Part shown: positions 1 to 9,488 of the stretch, piece after piece
Layout of the letters: each line of letters starts with the position of its first letter
How positions within the stretch are numbered: position 1 is the first letter of the stretch
DNA from: a virus
IMG/VR virus record: IMGVR_UViG_3300010392_003949
Span: 1-26,865 of that record
DNA length: 26,865 nt
Direction: 5' to 3' (one strand)
Notes under the pieces: generated by a model
The model's database searches: none
Told to the model about the DNA's origin: nothing
The model's input: only the letters and a program-made list of their open reading frames with translations
Position numbers and translations under genes: made by a program

Positions 1-2
1 AT

Positions 3-3000
3 GTATTTTCAAAAATAAGAGAATCAGTAAGAAGCAAGAAGGGTAGCACTTCTGTATTTGACGATTTGGTTTCTTCGGCGTCAATAAGGTCTGGGGCCGG
101 AAGAAGAGATATTGTCGATCCGATAAAGTTGAATAGAGCCGAAACAGCCAAACTTGGCAAGGTTGACGTTGATCGTAACCTCCTTCCTGCCGTAAGACAA
201 AATTTTCTTCCCGTATTGAGATCTGATCTTGAAAAGTTAAATCAAGAAACCGCCAAGTCTATTTCCCAAGTAATCAGCCAATCAGCAGACAGGCAGGAGT
301 TAAAGAATAAGGTTGATCCCAAAACTGGAAAAGAACCAACGATCAATAGAGAACCCACAACGAATACAAGAAGGCCAACAGATATTAGGGTTGGTGTTCC
401 CATCACTCCCCCGGCAATTGTCGATAAAAATACGGATAATTTGTTTAAAGCCGTAAATTCTCTTTCAAAACAGATTGAAGAAAATGAACTTGCGTCAAGA
501 AGAGCGGCAACGGTTGGAACAAGTAGGGTTGGTGGGTTTGCAAGGGAAGATATTAGGGGTTTTACCGCTGATAGGGGGGGTAGATTACTTTTGCCGGAAG
601 CTAGCGAAAGCACTTTGGCCCAAAGACAAAGACAGGAAGCTCTAAAAGGAAGGCTTTTTGAAAGACAAAGGCAAAGAGATTTAGCCAAGTCTTTGAGATT
701 AAATGTATTTGACGAAGCTTTACCGACTAGATCTGACCGTGCAAAAGAATTTTTTACAAAAAAAAGAAATGTTAGCTTACGTGGCGGTCGTCTTGAGCGT
801 CTTGGAAATAAAGTTGGTGGAACTCAAGGAACTTTTGCCCTATTTGGAGCTTCCGCAATCGCCAATAGTATCGCTGGAGCAAATCCCGATAGTCGTTTTG
901 CTCAAGGAGCATCAAATGTTATCAATAATACCGCAACAGCAGCCATTTTCGGCAGCTTGATTAATCCTGTAGCTGGCGCTATTGCAGGACTTTCCACATT
1001 GGTAATTTCTCTATCAAAAGAATTCGGTTTGCTTGACAGTGCAACCAAAGGGCTTGTAGATAGTTTCAAAAACTTTTTTGGATCTTATGATACTGGGGAA
1101 CTGGATGTTGAAAGAGACAAGGTTCTTGAGGATATAAGAGACTTGTTTAAAACCGAATTCATTACAACTACCACAACTTTACCAAACAATAGAATTACAA
1201 ATGCAATCCCATTCGGTGCCGGTGGACCCGGAGGAGCGCCATCTTCTTTCAATAATACCGGTCGAGTAGAAACAACGACAGCCGTTACAACCCTAACTGA
1301 TCCTAGAAAATTTTCACAATTTTTATCATCTTCTTTATCTGGAGACAGCGTGGAAGAGTTAAGCAAATCATTAGTTTCTTTTAATGCAATTGTAAGCAAT
1401 AGCTTGTTTGGAGACAAAGCAAGTATAGAAAAGGCAATAATTAGATTTTCACAAGGTATTGAAGATCCAGCGCAAAGAAGAAATTTCAACGCCGCTTTTA
1501 CCGCATTACCAGAGAATGAATTAAAAGGGATATTTGGAAACCAATCCCTCAAAGAATTGTTTACAGAAGACATATTAAAAGAAATAGACAAAATAAAAGA
1601 AGCCTTAAAGGGAAAAAATAATCTCGAAATTGACTTAATTAACCAACAAGTCAGCCTTCTTGAATCAAGATTAAATTCAGTCAATCAAATTAGCCAAATA
1701 AATAGGGCCGGAAATATCAGAAACGCTCAATTCCGGGGAGGACAAGAAAGATTTGGTCTGGAAACATCCCTAAGATCCTTACTATTAACTCCTTTGGAAG
1801 AAATTGGTTTCAGGTCACAGCGCGAATCCCAACAGATCAGGGATAGACAGCGCAATGAACAGGCCAACATAAATGATACATTTTTAAAAGCAAATTTTCA
1901 ACTTTTTGATGATCTTGAGTCTTTTTTTGCAAGCTCAGCAAACGCAAAGACAGCCAGCGTGGTTACAACAAGAATCGCCGCATCAGAACTGTCTGGTCCC
2001 GACACCCTAAGAGAAGTTCTTAGCGACAAGAACATTGAACTTGAAGAAAAAGAACGTGAGAAATTGGTAGATACCCTTACCAAACTCCAGTCCCTTGAAA
2101 ATGACAAACTTGAAGCAACAGAAAAAATCCTAACAGAGACAGAGGAATCTTTAAAAACCCTTGAAAGAAATCGCGAACTCCAAGAAAAAGAAATAAAATT
2201 AAGATTTGAGCGCGAAAGATTGTTGGATAGGGCTAATGCAAACTTAAAACTCATTGATTCTCGGCGCCAGTTTTCAAGAAACGCAGAATCCATTGAATCC
2301 CTAACATCCTCAAGGAGAGAAGATCTTAATGCAAGAATTGCCAGTCGTGGATTGGTGCCCAACGATTTTAATGAGGGAATCAACAATGCCCTCAATGAGT
2401 CTTTTCAAAGAAACGATCTTGATGTATTTAATCAAGTTGTTGGCACCGTTGATGAATTGGCAAAAACACTCAAATCCGGCCTTACTACAGCCCTAACTGA
2501 TACAATTCTACAGGCAAAAAGTGCCTCCGAGGCTTTTGGCGGTTTGGCCGATGCAATAGCAAGAATCGCCCTACAAAGAAGTTTAGAAACTTTGTTTGAT
2601 TCCGCGTTAAGCAGGGCTGGTTCCGCTTTTGGGAATGGAAGACAAGGATTTATGTCTGGCGGCCTTGTCCAAGGAGGTTCTGGTTTTCGAGATGATGTTC
2701 CAGCCAACTTGAACTCAGGTGAGTTTGTATTAAGGCGAAGCGCCGTTAATAGAATCGGCGTCGGAAACCTAAATCAATTAAATCAGCAATCATTTTTGGG
2801 ACTTCAAGATGGTGGTTTTGCAAGGGTTAATTTAAATAATAGCACACAATTCCTTGGAAATCCAAGGCGTCCATCCGGCTTTAGAATAAATATTGATCCA
2901 AGCCTATCGGCATTTGCCCTGTCAAGTGACATCAATAGACAAAACCAAGTAAGGGAAGAAAGAACCCAACAGGCAATTTCCTACAGACAACAGCAACAAC

Positions 3001-3728
3001 AACTTCTTGATCAGTTCAGAAAACAACAGCAGGGAAGAAGACTTGGGGCCTTGATTACTTTGGTTTCATCCGCCGCTGGAGCCGCGCTAAACAATCCAAA
3101 TTCTGGAATTGGAGGAAGTGATTTTTCTGGAACTGGCCCACAGCAAGCCACAAACAAAGGGTTCACAGCGTCAAGAAGTGGAATTTTGAGAAATTCAGGT
3201 TCGGCCTTTAATCAGGGCGGTGTCGTTGGACTAGAAAGGGGTGGTATTCCAGCAATCTTAACTGGCGGTGAATTTAGGGTAAATAGAGATTTGGCATCAT
3301 CAATTGGAATGGACGCTTTGGGAAGACTCAATTCCGGCCAAATATCCTCATTCCAGGGAGGCGGTGCCACATCCAGCATTCCATCCCAAGAGAACCCGAC
3401 AGAACGAGTTGTTGATGCAATTAAGGAGCTTCAATCCGTACTTGAAAAAAATAATCCAGCAACAACAAGCCAAGGCGGCCAGCAACAAAATAATCAATCA
3501 AGGCTTGCCCCCTCAATCAATATTGACATTCCCATAACAATACAAGGGGGTTCGTCTTCTGATTTGAGCACGACAAGATCCACCGAAGAAATTGACTTGC
3601 AAGAAGATAGCAATAGGGACCAAGATTTGCAACAGTTCCAGAATACAATGCGTGCAATGATACAAACTGAAATTGAAAAACAATCAAGGCCCGGCGGCCA
3701 ATTATACTCAATAGTCAAAAATTCTTAA
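3..3728 (+). CDS. Tail tape-measure protein, 5'-partial
   Basis: This is the tail-length ruler and scaffold (the lambda H role), which fills the tube lumen. The frame stays open from base 3 at the left edge to the TAA at 3726-3728, so at least 1241 residues are present and the start lies outside. The first possible start inside is a TTG at 66 with no Shine-Dalgarno, so I do not accept it. Features seen: hydrophobic Ala/Gly-rich segments at about 820-1050, a long charged coiled-coil stretch at about 1680-2260, and a Gly-rich C-terminal part. That part has two copies of a module (2652-2810 and 3214-3370) of the form GG-V-x-G, then PA-x-L-x-x-GEF, then IG-x(4-5)-L-x-x-LN/LNS. Such modules are common near the C-terminus of siphovirus tape measures. 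At about 0.15 nm per residue the tail would be roughly 185 nm or longer. It converges on the next gene with one base between them. Confidence 0.9.
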   Translation, partial: VFSKIRESVRSKKGSTSVFDDLVSSASIRSGAGRRDIVDPIKLNRAETAKLGKVDVDRNLLPAVRQNFLPVLRSDLEKLNQETAKSISQVISQSADRQELKNKVDPKTGKEPTINREPTTNTRRPTDIRVGVPITPPAIVDKNTDNLFKAVNSLSKQIEENELASRRAATVGTSRVGGFAREDIRGFTADRGGRLLLPEASESTLAQRQRQEALKGRLFERQRQRDLAKSLRLNVFDEALPTRSDRAKEFFTKKRNVSLRGGRLERLGNKVGGTQGTFALFGASAIANSIAGANPDSRFAQGASNVINNTATAAIFGSLINPVAGAIAGLSTLVISLSKEFGLLDSATKGLVDSFKNFFGSYDTGELDVERDKVLEDIRDLFKTEFITTTTTLPNNRITNAIPFGAGGPGGAPSSFNNTGRVETTTAVTTLTDPRKFSQFLSSSLSGDSVEELSKSLVSFNAIVSNSLFGDKASIEKAIIRFSQGIEDPAQRRNFNAAFTALPENELKGIFGNQSLKELFTEDILKEIDKIKEALKGKNNLEIDLINQQVSLLESRLNSVNQISQINRAGNIRNAQFRGGQERFGLETSLRSLLLTPLEEIGFRSQRESQQIRDRQRNEQANINDTFLKANFQLFDDLESFFASSANAKTASVVTTRIAASELSGPDTLREVLSDKNIELEEKEREKLVDTLTKLQSLENDKLEATEKILTETEESLKTLERNRELQEKEIKLRFERERLLDRANANLKLIDSRRQFSRNAESIESLTSSRREDLNARIASRGLVPNDFNEGINNALNESFQRNDLDVFNQVVGTVDELAKTLKSGLTTALTDTILQAKSASEAFGGLADAIARIALQRSLETLFDSALSRAGSAFGNGRQGFMSGGLVQGGSGFRDDVPANLNSGEFVLRRSAVNRIGVGNLNQLNQQSFLGLQDGGFARVNLNNSTQFLGNPRRPSGFRINIDPSLSAFALSSDINRQNQVREERTQQAISYRQQQQQLLDQFRKQQQGRRLGALITLVSSAAGAALNNPNSGIGGSDFSGTGPQQATNKGFTASRSGILRNSGSAFNQGGVVGLERGGIPAILTGGEFRVNRDLASSIGMDALGRLNSGQISSFQGGGATSSIPSQENPTERVVDAIKELQSVLEKNNPATTSQGGQQQNNQSRLAPSINIDIPITIQGGSSSDLSTTRSTEEIDLQEDSNRDQDLQQFQNTMRAMIQTEIEKQSRPGGQLYSIVKNS

Positions 3729-3729
3729 T

Positions 3730-4503
3730 TTAGAGTCCGACTTTTCTTCTAATTGCGGCAAGCTGTTCGTCAATTTTTTTCAAGTTTTCGTTGTAAATTG
3801 CGGCCTGAACAGGACTTAGTTCCGGCATATAAGCAAACTCAAGATTTGGGGTAAAGTCCCTCAACACAGTGCAATCAACCCCAATCTTATTGCCCTCCAT
3901 AAAGTTGGTTGATAGAAATGCCTCAAATTTATTGCAAGAAATTTTTCCCTCATCAACACCATCTGGCAAAACCCTATCAAGCAAAACAATATTCGTCTTT
4001 GGATCTATAATCGCAACTTCATATTCGACAATTTTTCTATCTGGAAGTTCGGCATAAACCAAGTTTAGACCATTATGGCTTGAGATTTTTCTTGTAAAGC
4101 AGCCTGGATCAACAATTTGCGCCTCTTTCGCCCCAAATCTTAACGATATTTTCGCCGGTCTCACCAACCCCGGCGCCTTATCAATTATAACGTCTCCGCC
4201 CTTTTCCGAATCCTTGTCAAAAGTCGCCTCAACCAAGCTATACTCTTTGTAGCTTAGTTGAATTTTGTCCCCGCGCATCAAAACTCCATTTTCAAAAGAA
4301 TCAATTTCAATATCTTGTGACCCAACACGCTTAAAGCCCTTAATGTAGAATAACTTTTTTGAACTTGTAATTGTGTAGGCCGTTTTGCCCGAATCAATAA
4401 TGATATTCGATCCATCCCTAAGATTGTCCCAGTTTGAACTGGTTGATGAAACAACCCTGTTTGATCCGTTCAATATGGAAATTTTTGTGTTTATGTTTTT
4501 CAT
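3730..4503 (-). CDS. Unknown tail-tip-associated protein, last gene of the minus-strand block
   Basis: 257 residues of no family I recognise. It starts at ATG 4503 after a good ribosome-binding site (AAGGAAA about 3 bases upstream on the minus strand) and lies 7 bases downstream of the J-type gene, so it is surely co-transcribed with it. The protein looks beta-rich, with alternating short hydrophobic strands and no signal peptide or membrane segment. It ends in a short amphipathic helix (the last 25-30 residues, ELSPVQ to RRKVGL) that could trimerise or dock. Only two Cys lie in its second half near each other. In lambda, the place after J holds side-fibre and accessory genes, so a small fibre, tip or J-docking protein is a reasonable guess. 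No enzymatic motif is visible. It is convergent with the tape-measure gene, leaving no room for a separate terminator. Confidence 0.75.
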   Translation of the reverse strand: MKNINTKISILNGSNRVVSSTSSNWDNLRDGSNIIIDSGKTAYTITSSKKLFYIKGFKRVGSQDIEIDSFENGVLMRGDKIQLSYKEYSLVEATFDKDSEKGGDVIIDKAPGLVRPAKISLRFGAKEAQIVDPGCFTRKISSHNGLNLVYAELPDRKIVEYEVAIIDPKTNIVLLDRVLPDGVDEGKISCNKFEAFLSTNFMEGNKIGVDCTVLRDFTPNLEFAYMPELSPVQAAIYNENLKKIDEQLAAIRRKVGL

Positions 4504-4510
4504 ATTTTCC

Positions 4511-7500
4511 TTAATTAATATTCTCTATTGCTTGTATTCTGGAACTTATGCCAACTTTTTGCCTCAAATAGTCCTCCGGTCTTATTCCATTTATTGAGGA
4601 TAAGTAATCCATAACTTCTTGATCAAATCTATCCAACAATACCAGAGTAGAATATCTAAATGTTCCAATCGTTGTATTTCTATTTCCCGGAACAACTATT
4701 TTGATCTCATCTTGCATGTCTGGATAATCGTCAAGAAATCTATAAAAAATCTTAATAACATTTCCCAAAAACAGGTTTGTATTCTTAATGTCCTCGGTGG
4801 TAAATTCTTGAGGCGAACAAAATATTGCAAATCCCCTATAATCACTCCTTGACTCAACCCCCTCAACGTCAAAATTGGAAAAATTCAATGTAATGCTATT
4901 AACCGTTACAACCGGATCAAATGATGAGATTAATACCGTTTCCGGCACTGGATTTGTCACACCGAGAATATCATAACCATTTCTATTGCATTCATAGGAG
5001 TGGCGCTTTTCCTTGGCATCATAGGCACTGACAACAATATCATAATCCCTGTAAGGACCATCTTCCAAAGCCTTATTTTGGAAAAACTGAATATTGTCTT
5101 CCATTGAAAATTCATAATTACCTTGTGGTAAGAAATTTAGCAAATCTTGGGAATACAACTCTCTTCCCTCAAGACTGTCTGTGTCTTTTGGAGAGTATAT
5201 TTGTATTCTTGTTTTGTAATTTGAAAGAGCCTCCTCATCAAACACCCTTAAGTCAAAACTCCAATTCCAGAAAAATTGGGGTTCTGGTTCTGAAACTATT
5301 ACCGTTTGTCTTGACGCTCCGGGATTTGTCCTGTTTTGACCAATACCCCTTAGGGAATTAACGCTAATTCCACATACAGATCCAGGGCAGTCCTTGGTTT
5401 CTATTGGCTCGCCCCCATTAAAGCTGGAAAATACCGCTCCATTTGTTGAAATAAAAGAACCATCTGTTCCCCAAAATCCAAAATCATAATTCCTATTTCC
5501 AAGTAATTGTCTGTCTATTACAACATCATCAACATCATCATTTACTGGAATGATTGCAACTCTGTGGCTATTTGGCGGTCTCTGGGTGGGCTGATAAACA
5601 TTTTCCTGCAAATTAACACCCTCATAGAAAAGAATGTATTTGTTATTCTCCCCCTTTGTAACTATGAAGCTTGGATTGCAGCCATTTTCATCATTAAAAA
5701 TTACGTTCTTTAATACTGGCGCGCCAATATTTTGCTGCTGCGTGACATCAGAGCCAAAATTAAGGCCAGTTTCAATAATGTCATATTTCCCAGTCTCATG
5801 GAAGGTACCAAAAACGCTATAGAGCATTGGTTCCTCTTCTTTTACAGTAATTACTTTGTATAACTCAGATTCGCAATCATCAACGGCATTTCCAGATTTT
5901 TCGATTGCAAAAATAAGATTGTTGGCAATATCATAGTCCCCAGTGTTAAATTGACTCATTCCAACACCAGTGTATGGATCTCCGGTAAATGTTATCTCGG
6001 TCAATCCATTATTGTGTGAAATTGTTGTCGGCCCTCCGGTAAAGAAGATTTCCTGGATCATGCCCCTGTTTATTCCGCTTATGTCGCGCGAATCAAGACT
6101 TGCTGAATTTATCAAACTTGGCTCATAATTATAAGTCGGGGTTGCAATTGAAAATTTATATGTCTCCCAGTTATGGATTGGAATTTTTCTATCAACCAGA
6201 ATTTTTGCGCCACTTTCATTTGGATAGGCATATATTTCTGTTTTCAGAGTCCTTCCAGAGTAACGTTTTTTTGTTTTATTTTCATCAAACACCTTTATAA
6301 CATCTCCGGGCCTTAACAGTGATGCTTCACCAAGCCCAGCCTGGAAAGATATTGTGCTTGTTTCAAGCCTTTCTGTTGTAAGGAGCCATTTTCCAAGCCT
6401 ATATGCCTGGCCACGACTGGTGCATCCAATTGCGCTTATATCCTGTTGGTTAATTCCATATTTTCTAATTCCATCAGGATCTTCAATATATTCAAGAGTT
6501 GGTATGTAATTGTTTAGTTTGTCATTATACCTGACAAGAGCAACCGTATGGCGCGATCTTTGACTTGAGCTTGCATAAACAAAGTTGCCGTCTTTTACAT
6601 TGGCGTTTGTAAATATAACCTTTGGTTCTTTTGGAGAGTCCTGGCTAACATCTATATTGCCCGCCAAGTAATATGTCATTCCGCGAAAGACAGACGCCAA
6701 GCTATTTGCAACATCATACGCCTCTTCCTGGGTGTTTAAGAGAATATTGGCTTCAAACCTTGGCTCAAGTCCAGAAGATGGTGACTCTGCGGCTGAATAA
6801 CCATCCCTAACCAACTGATCACAATACTGTCCTATTTCATACAATGACCATTTATCAACGAAATCCTCATCAATAAAATTACCAAGTCCATAGCGCTTGT
6901 TGGTAATCATGTCATAATAAACCCATGCAGGATTATTGGACCATTCCTTGTTATCTTTAAAAGTTCCATCCCAAAAACTGTCATAGCTTTTTTTAATTGG
7001 GTCATAATTGGAGGGAACCTTTATTTTGGTTAAGTCTAGCAGGTATGATGTGTCGGGAACTTGGCTAAAAAATTCGGCATCAAATAAATTGGAGGCCAAA
7101 ACTGAATGCGGGTATCTGTATGTTTGACTAAAAATTTGGGTTATTGAATCAACATTCGCAGAGCAAGACACGGCTGGATGAACAGCCTCGGCTGTTTTTC
7201 TTATAATCTCGACCTCCCAGGCCAAAAAATTGTTATTTGTTGATTGATCTTCGAGGTTTATTCTTTCGGTATATAAGAATGGGGAACTTGAAACACGGCC
7301 AACAAGATTAACATTTCTCTCCTTGTCAATTGAAAATAAATTTAGGGTGTCCTGGTTTTTAAATACCTGTCTTACTTTAATAATTGCATCAAAATGATAT
7401 GACAAACTATCTCCATATTTCTTAATATTCTCAACTTCTTGGTAATTAAGGGATGTTAGCCTAAGATTTACATTAAACGCAACAATATTTCTGTCATAGA

Positions 7501-8104
7501 ATCTATAAACTTTTCTATTTTGCAGCGCGGCATCCGGGTCAAGCTGCAACAAGGCATCATAATTGCCCCTATACTTGTCTTTTCTATCAGTCCCCAACGC
7601 TGGAATTGGCCTTCCATTGTCCGAATAAGAAAAATTTGGACCAAGCAAGTTTTCACTAATCGGAGTTGTTATTGTAATCTCTTCGTCAAATATCGACTGC
7701 GTTCCTATTCCTGTCGCCCCATTTGCCGTTCCAGGAACGAACTTAAATTGAATGTTTGAGAAATTGTATTTGTTTGATTCATCAAGAACTGGCGTGTTAT
7801 TATAGTAGACAGATCTTAAAACCCCCGAGTTAATACTTGTTCCTGATAAAATACCATCATTAAATGGAATGAATTCAACATCAGACCATCCCGTTCTTCC
7901 TATATAGCCACCATGATATCTATTGTAGCCACTAACCAAGCCCTGAACTTCGCCCTCACAAAGAAGATCCAGTAGTTCTATTCTATTTTTTGAATAAGCC
8001 CTTTGGTATTCTTCAGATCCGTCAATTTGAACAAAAATTCCCTCTGGTTCTATAACCGGCTTTCTTGCCCCGCCTCCTTTTCCTCCAAAACCTTGAATAA
8101 TCAT
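4511..8104 (-). CDS. J: Tail tip attachment / host specificity protein J
   Basis: 1197 residues, close to lambda gpJ (about 1130). gpJ-type proteins form the central tip hub and carry the receptor-binding C-terminus. The N-terminus has the J signature: a Gly/Lys-rich start, then SKNRIELLDLLCEGEVQGLV, then VYYNNTPVLDE and the SNIQFKFVPGT strand (about residues 39-125). In the middle (about 515-610) is the typical run with RHTVALVRYNDK, YIEDPDGIRKYG, RGQAYRLGKWLL, LETSTISFQAGL and RPGDVIKV. The part after about residue 700 is beta-rich, less recognisable and presumably host-specific; it would be expected to diverge fastest. The start at 8104 overlaps the stop of the I gene by one base (TAATG), which suggests translational coupling. 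Identification of the family is firm; the receptor cannot be told from the sequence. Confidence 0.93.
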   Translation of the reverse strand: MIIQGFGGKGGGARKPVIEPEGIFVQIDGSEEYQRAYSKNRIELLDLLCEGEVQGLVSGYNRYHGGYIGRTGWSDVEFIPFNDGILSGTSINSGVLRSVYYNNTPVLDESNKYNFSNIQFKFVPGTANGATGIGTQSIFDEEITITTPISENLLGPNFSYSDNGRPIPALGTDRKDKYRGNYDALLQLDPDAALQNRKVYRFYDRNIVAFNVNLRLTSLNYQEVENIKKYGDSLSYHFDAIIKVRQVFKNQDTLNLFSIDKERNVNLVGRVSSSPFLYTERINLEDQSTNNNFLAWEVEIIRKTAEAVHPAVSCSANVDSITQIFSQTYRYPHSVLASNLFDAEFFSQVPDTSYLLDLTKIKVPSNYDPIKKSYDSFWDGTFKDNKEWSNNPAWVYYDMITNKRYGLGNFIDEDFVDKWSLYEIGQYCDQLVRDGYSAAESPSSGLEPRFEANILLNTQEEAYDVANSLASVFRGMTYYLAGNIDVSQDSPKEPKVIFTNANVKDGNFVYASSSQRSRHTVALVRYNDKLNNYIPTLEYIEDPDGIRKYGINQQDISAIGCTSRGQAYRLGKWLLTTERLETSTISFQAGLGEASLLRPGDVIKVFDENKTKKRYSGRTLKTEIYAYPNESGAKILVDRKIPIHNWETYKFSIATPTYNYEPSLINSASLDSRDISGINRGMIQEIFFTGGPTTISHNNGLTEITFTGDPYTGVGMSQFNTGDYDIANNLIFAIEKSGNAVDDCESELYKVITVKEEEPMLYSVFGTFHETGKYDIIETGLNFGSDVTQQQNIGAPVLKNVIFNDENGCNPSFIVTKGENNKYILFYEGVNLQENVYQPTQRPPNSHRVAIIPVNDDVDDVVIDRQLLGNRNYDFGFWGTDGSFISTNGAVFSSFNGGEPIETKDCPGSVCGISVNSLRGIGQNRTNPGASRQTVIVSEPEPQFFWNWSFDLRVFDEEALSNYKTRIQIYSPKDTDSLEGRELYSQDLLNFLPQGNYEFSMEDNIQFFQNKALEDGPYRDYDIVVSAYDAKEKRHSYECNRNGYDILGVTNPVPETVLISSFDPVVTVNSITLNFSNFDVEGVESRSDYRGFAIFCSPQEFTTEDIKNTNLFLGNVIKIFYRFLDDYPDMQDEIKIVVPGNRNTTIGTFRYSTLVLLDRFDQEVMDYLSSINGIRPEDYLRQKVGISSRIQAIENIN

Positions 8105-8742
8105 TATGATACGTTTTCTAAATTATCAGCCAATTCAAAAGAAACTTTAAAACTTGCAGCAATTCTTTGGCTCCCAACGAGCATTGTTCCATAACCAACT
8201 GGAACCGGCCTACCTTCCCCCACCACATTTGTTGGGCCATTGAACAAATAATTTTCCGTACTTGGGGCAATTGGGTTTGGCTTTGGCGGTTTGGCGAGCA
8301 ATCCGGCAACCCCGGCTCCCAGCAAGCCAAGACCGGCAGCCGCAATAAAACCACCATATGGGCCGCCAACATATAGTCCAACAATAACCAATATAGCCCC
8401 CAAAATTGTCAAGAAAATATCAAGACCTTTTCCGCTTCCCTTCAGAATAGGAATAATATCAAGGCTTTTTAATGTTCTTTTTATTGTCAGTCCAGACTGA
8501 GTGTATTTTTCAACATCATCTTTGTGTTCGGGCTTGTAATGCTTGCCATTAATCAACACCTTATAACGAACGCCAAGTTTGTCATAGTTATAAAGAAGTT
8601 TTGTAAGTTGGTTTTTTGTCAAAACATCAATAGCCCTAATTGCCTCACCAACAGACTTTACCGCAAGATCCCACCTGGCTTTCCCTAATTTTTTTCCAAT
8701 ATATCCATGCAGTGTTATTTTTGCTTTTTGTTGGCTCATCAT
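8104..8742 (-). CDS. I: Tail assembly protein I
   Basis: 212 residues, resembling lambda gpI, which is needed for tip assembly before J polymerises. Seen in order: an N-terminal small alpha/beta domain that begins with the typical ITLHGYIGKKLGKARWDLAV stretch (residues 9-28) and contains the AIRAI helix; a long Gly/Ala-rich hydrophobic segment (about 107-150) of the kind seen in this family; a Pro-rich hinge (about 152-160, PPKPNPIAP); and the conserved C-terminal motif YLFNGPTNVVGEGRPVPVGYG (about 165-185). The start is ATG 8742, which overlaps the preceding stop as ATGA; the second codon is also ATG (8739). The order K-I-J is that of lambda. The hydrophobic segment might be read as a membrane helix pair, but in this family it is usual and the protein is not known as a membrane protein. 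Confidence 0.88.
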   Translation of the reverse strand: MMSQQKAKITLHGYIGKKLGKARWDLAVKSVGEAIRAIDVLTKNQLTKLLYNYDKLGVRYKVLINGKHYKPEHKDDVEKYTQSGLTIKRTLKSLDIIPILKGSGKGLDIFLTILGAILVIVGLYVGGPYGGFIAAAGLGLLGAGVAGLLAKPPKPNPIAPSTENYLFNGPTNVVGEGRPVPVGYGTMLVGSQRIAASFKVSFELADNLENVS

Positions 8743-9488
8743 GATGTCTTTCTCATTACAGCTATTGATTTTTGGAAAACCTTGCCCTTGGACACGAAAT
8801 TTTTGAGGGTTCTTTTTCTTGATGGTGATTTTGATGGCTGGTCATAAAAAACTCCATTTCCATCATATACAGAAACGTGACAAGCTGGTTTTACATCTCT
8901 TTCGGGGAAAAACACAATGTCTCCTTTTTGAATATTCTTGGTTACTTTGGAAAAACCGAGACCTCTGTAATAATCAACGAAAACATTAATATACTCCTCC
9001 TTGTTGTATGGTGACTTAACCATTTCTTCATAAGTTAATAGCCGCCAATGAAAAAAGTCATGTTTTGGAAATCTTATGTTAAGAACCTCCTCGTAGTAAT
9101 CTTTCACAAGTTCGGTGCAATCAAAAATCCCAAGAATAAACGGTCTATTAAGCAATGGTATTTTAATTCCCTTTGGTTCATAGAACTCAAAATTGTTTGT
9201 TAAGTTGGAATAGACAAGCATTGGCACTTTTTGCTTTTCGCTAATAAGCCTGTCAAATTCGGAAAGATTATGATCTTGATTAACGTGGGTATGAAAAGTG
9301 CAATAAATGTCCTTTTCAAATTTTTCTGTTTCGTAAGGATTGGCAATGTAGTGGTTTTGCTTGTCTTTTGAAAGGTTTTTAAAGAACTCGGTCGTTCCAT
9401 CTTGCAGAATAATTCCACCAATTTCCTCACCCGGAAAATAGTTTTGCGCCGACTTGATTCTCATTAATGGAATGTTGATATTAATCAT
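8739..9488 (-). CDS. K: K-type tail protein: JAMM (MPN) + NlpC/P60 peptidase
   Basis: Two catalytic domains, as in lambda gpK, thought to trim or cut peptidoglycan or process the tip. Numbers count from ATG 9488. The JAMM domain has Glu22 (GEEIGG) and a perfect zinc motif HTHVNQDHNLSEFD, with His66, His68, Ser76 and Asp79 (H-x-H-x7-S-x2-D). The NlpC/P60 domain has the nucleophile Cys124 (GIFDCTELV) and His204 (ACHVSVYDG). I chose ATG 9488 because it overlaps the upstream stop as ATGATTAA, has a G-rich stretch 6 bases before it, and begins right at the domain. The frame can be extended to ATG 9500 or TTG 9506, adding 4 or 6 residues. The stop overlaps the I start (ATGA). The extra JAMM gene upstream makes two JAMM domains in a row, which is unusual. 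Confidence 0.86.
   Translation of the reverse strand: MININIPLMRIKSAQNYFPGEEIGGIILQDGTTEFFKNLSKDKQNHYIANPYETEKFEKDIYCTFHTHVNQDHNLSEFDRLISEKQKVPMLVYSNLTNNFEFYEPKGIKIPLLNRPFILGIFDCTELVKDYYEEVLNIRFPKHDFFHWRLLTYEEMVKSPYNKEEYINVFVDYYRGLGFSKVTKNIQKGDIVFFPERDVKPACHVSVYDGNGVFYDQPSKSPSRKRTLKNFVSKGKVFQKSIAVMRKTS

Noticed and set aside
1-18. ATG at the first base as a gene start
   Set aside because: It runs into TAA at codon 6 and is not in the tape-measure frame.
1085-2707. Minus-strand reading frames inside the tape-measure gene (1085-1684, 1898-2395, 2432-2707)
   Set aside because: Ser/Leu-rich antisense shadows of a well-supported gene, without ribosome-binding sites or family features.
8291-8384. 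Membrane protein call for the I-type product from its hydrophobic segment
   Set aside because: Gly/Ala-rich hydrophobic stretches are usual in lambda gpI-type assembly proteins, and the flanking motifs are those of gpI.
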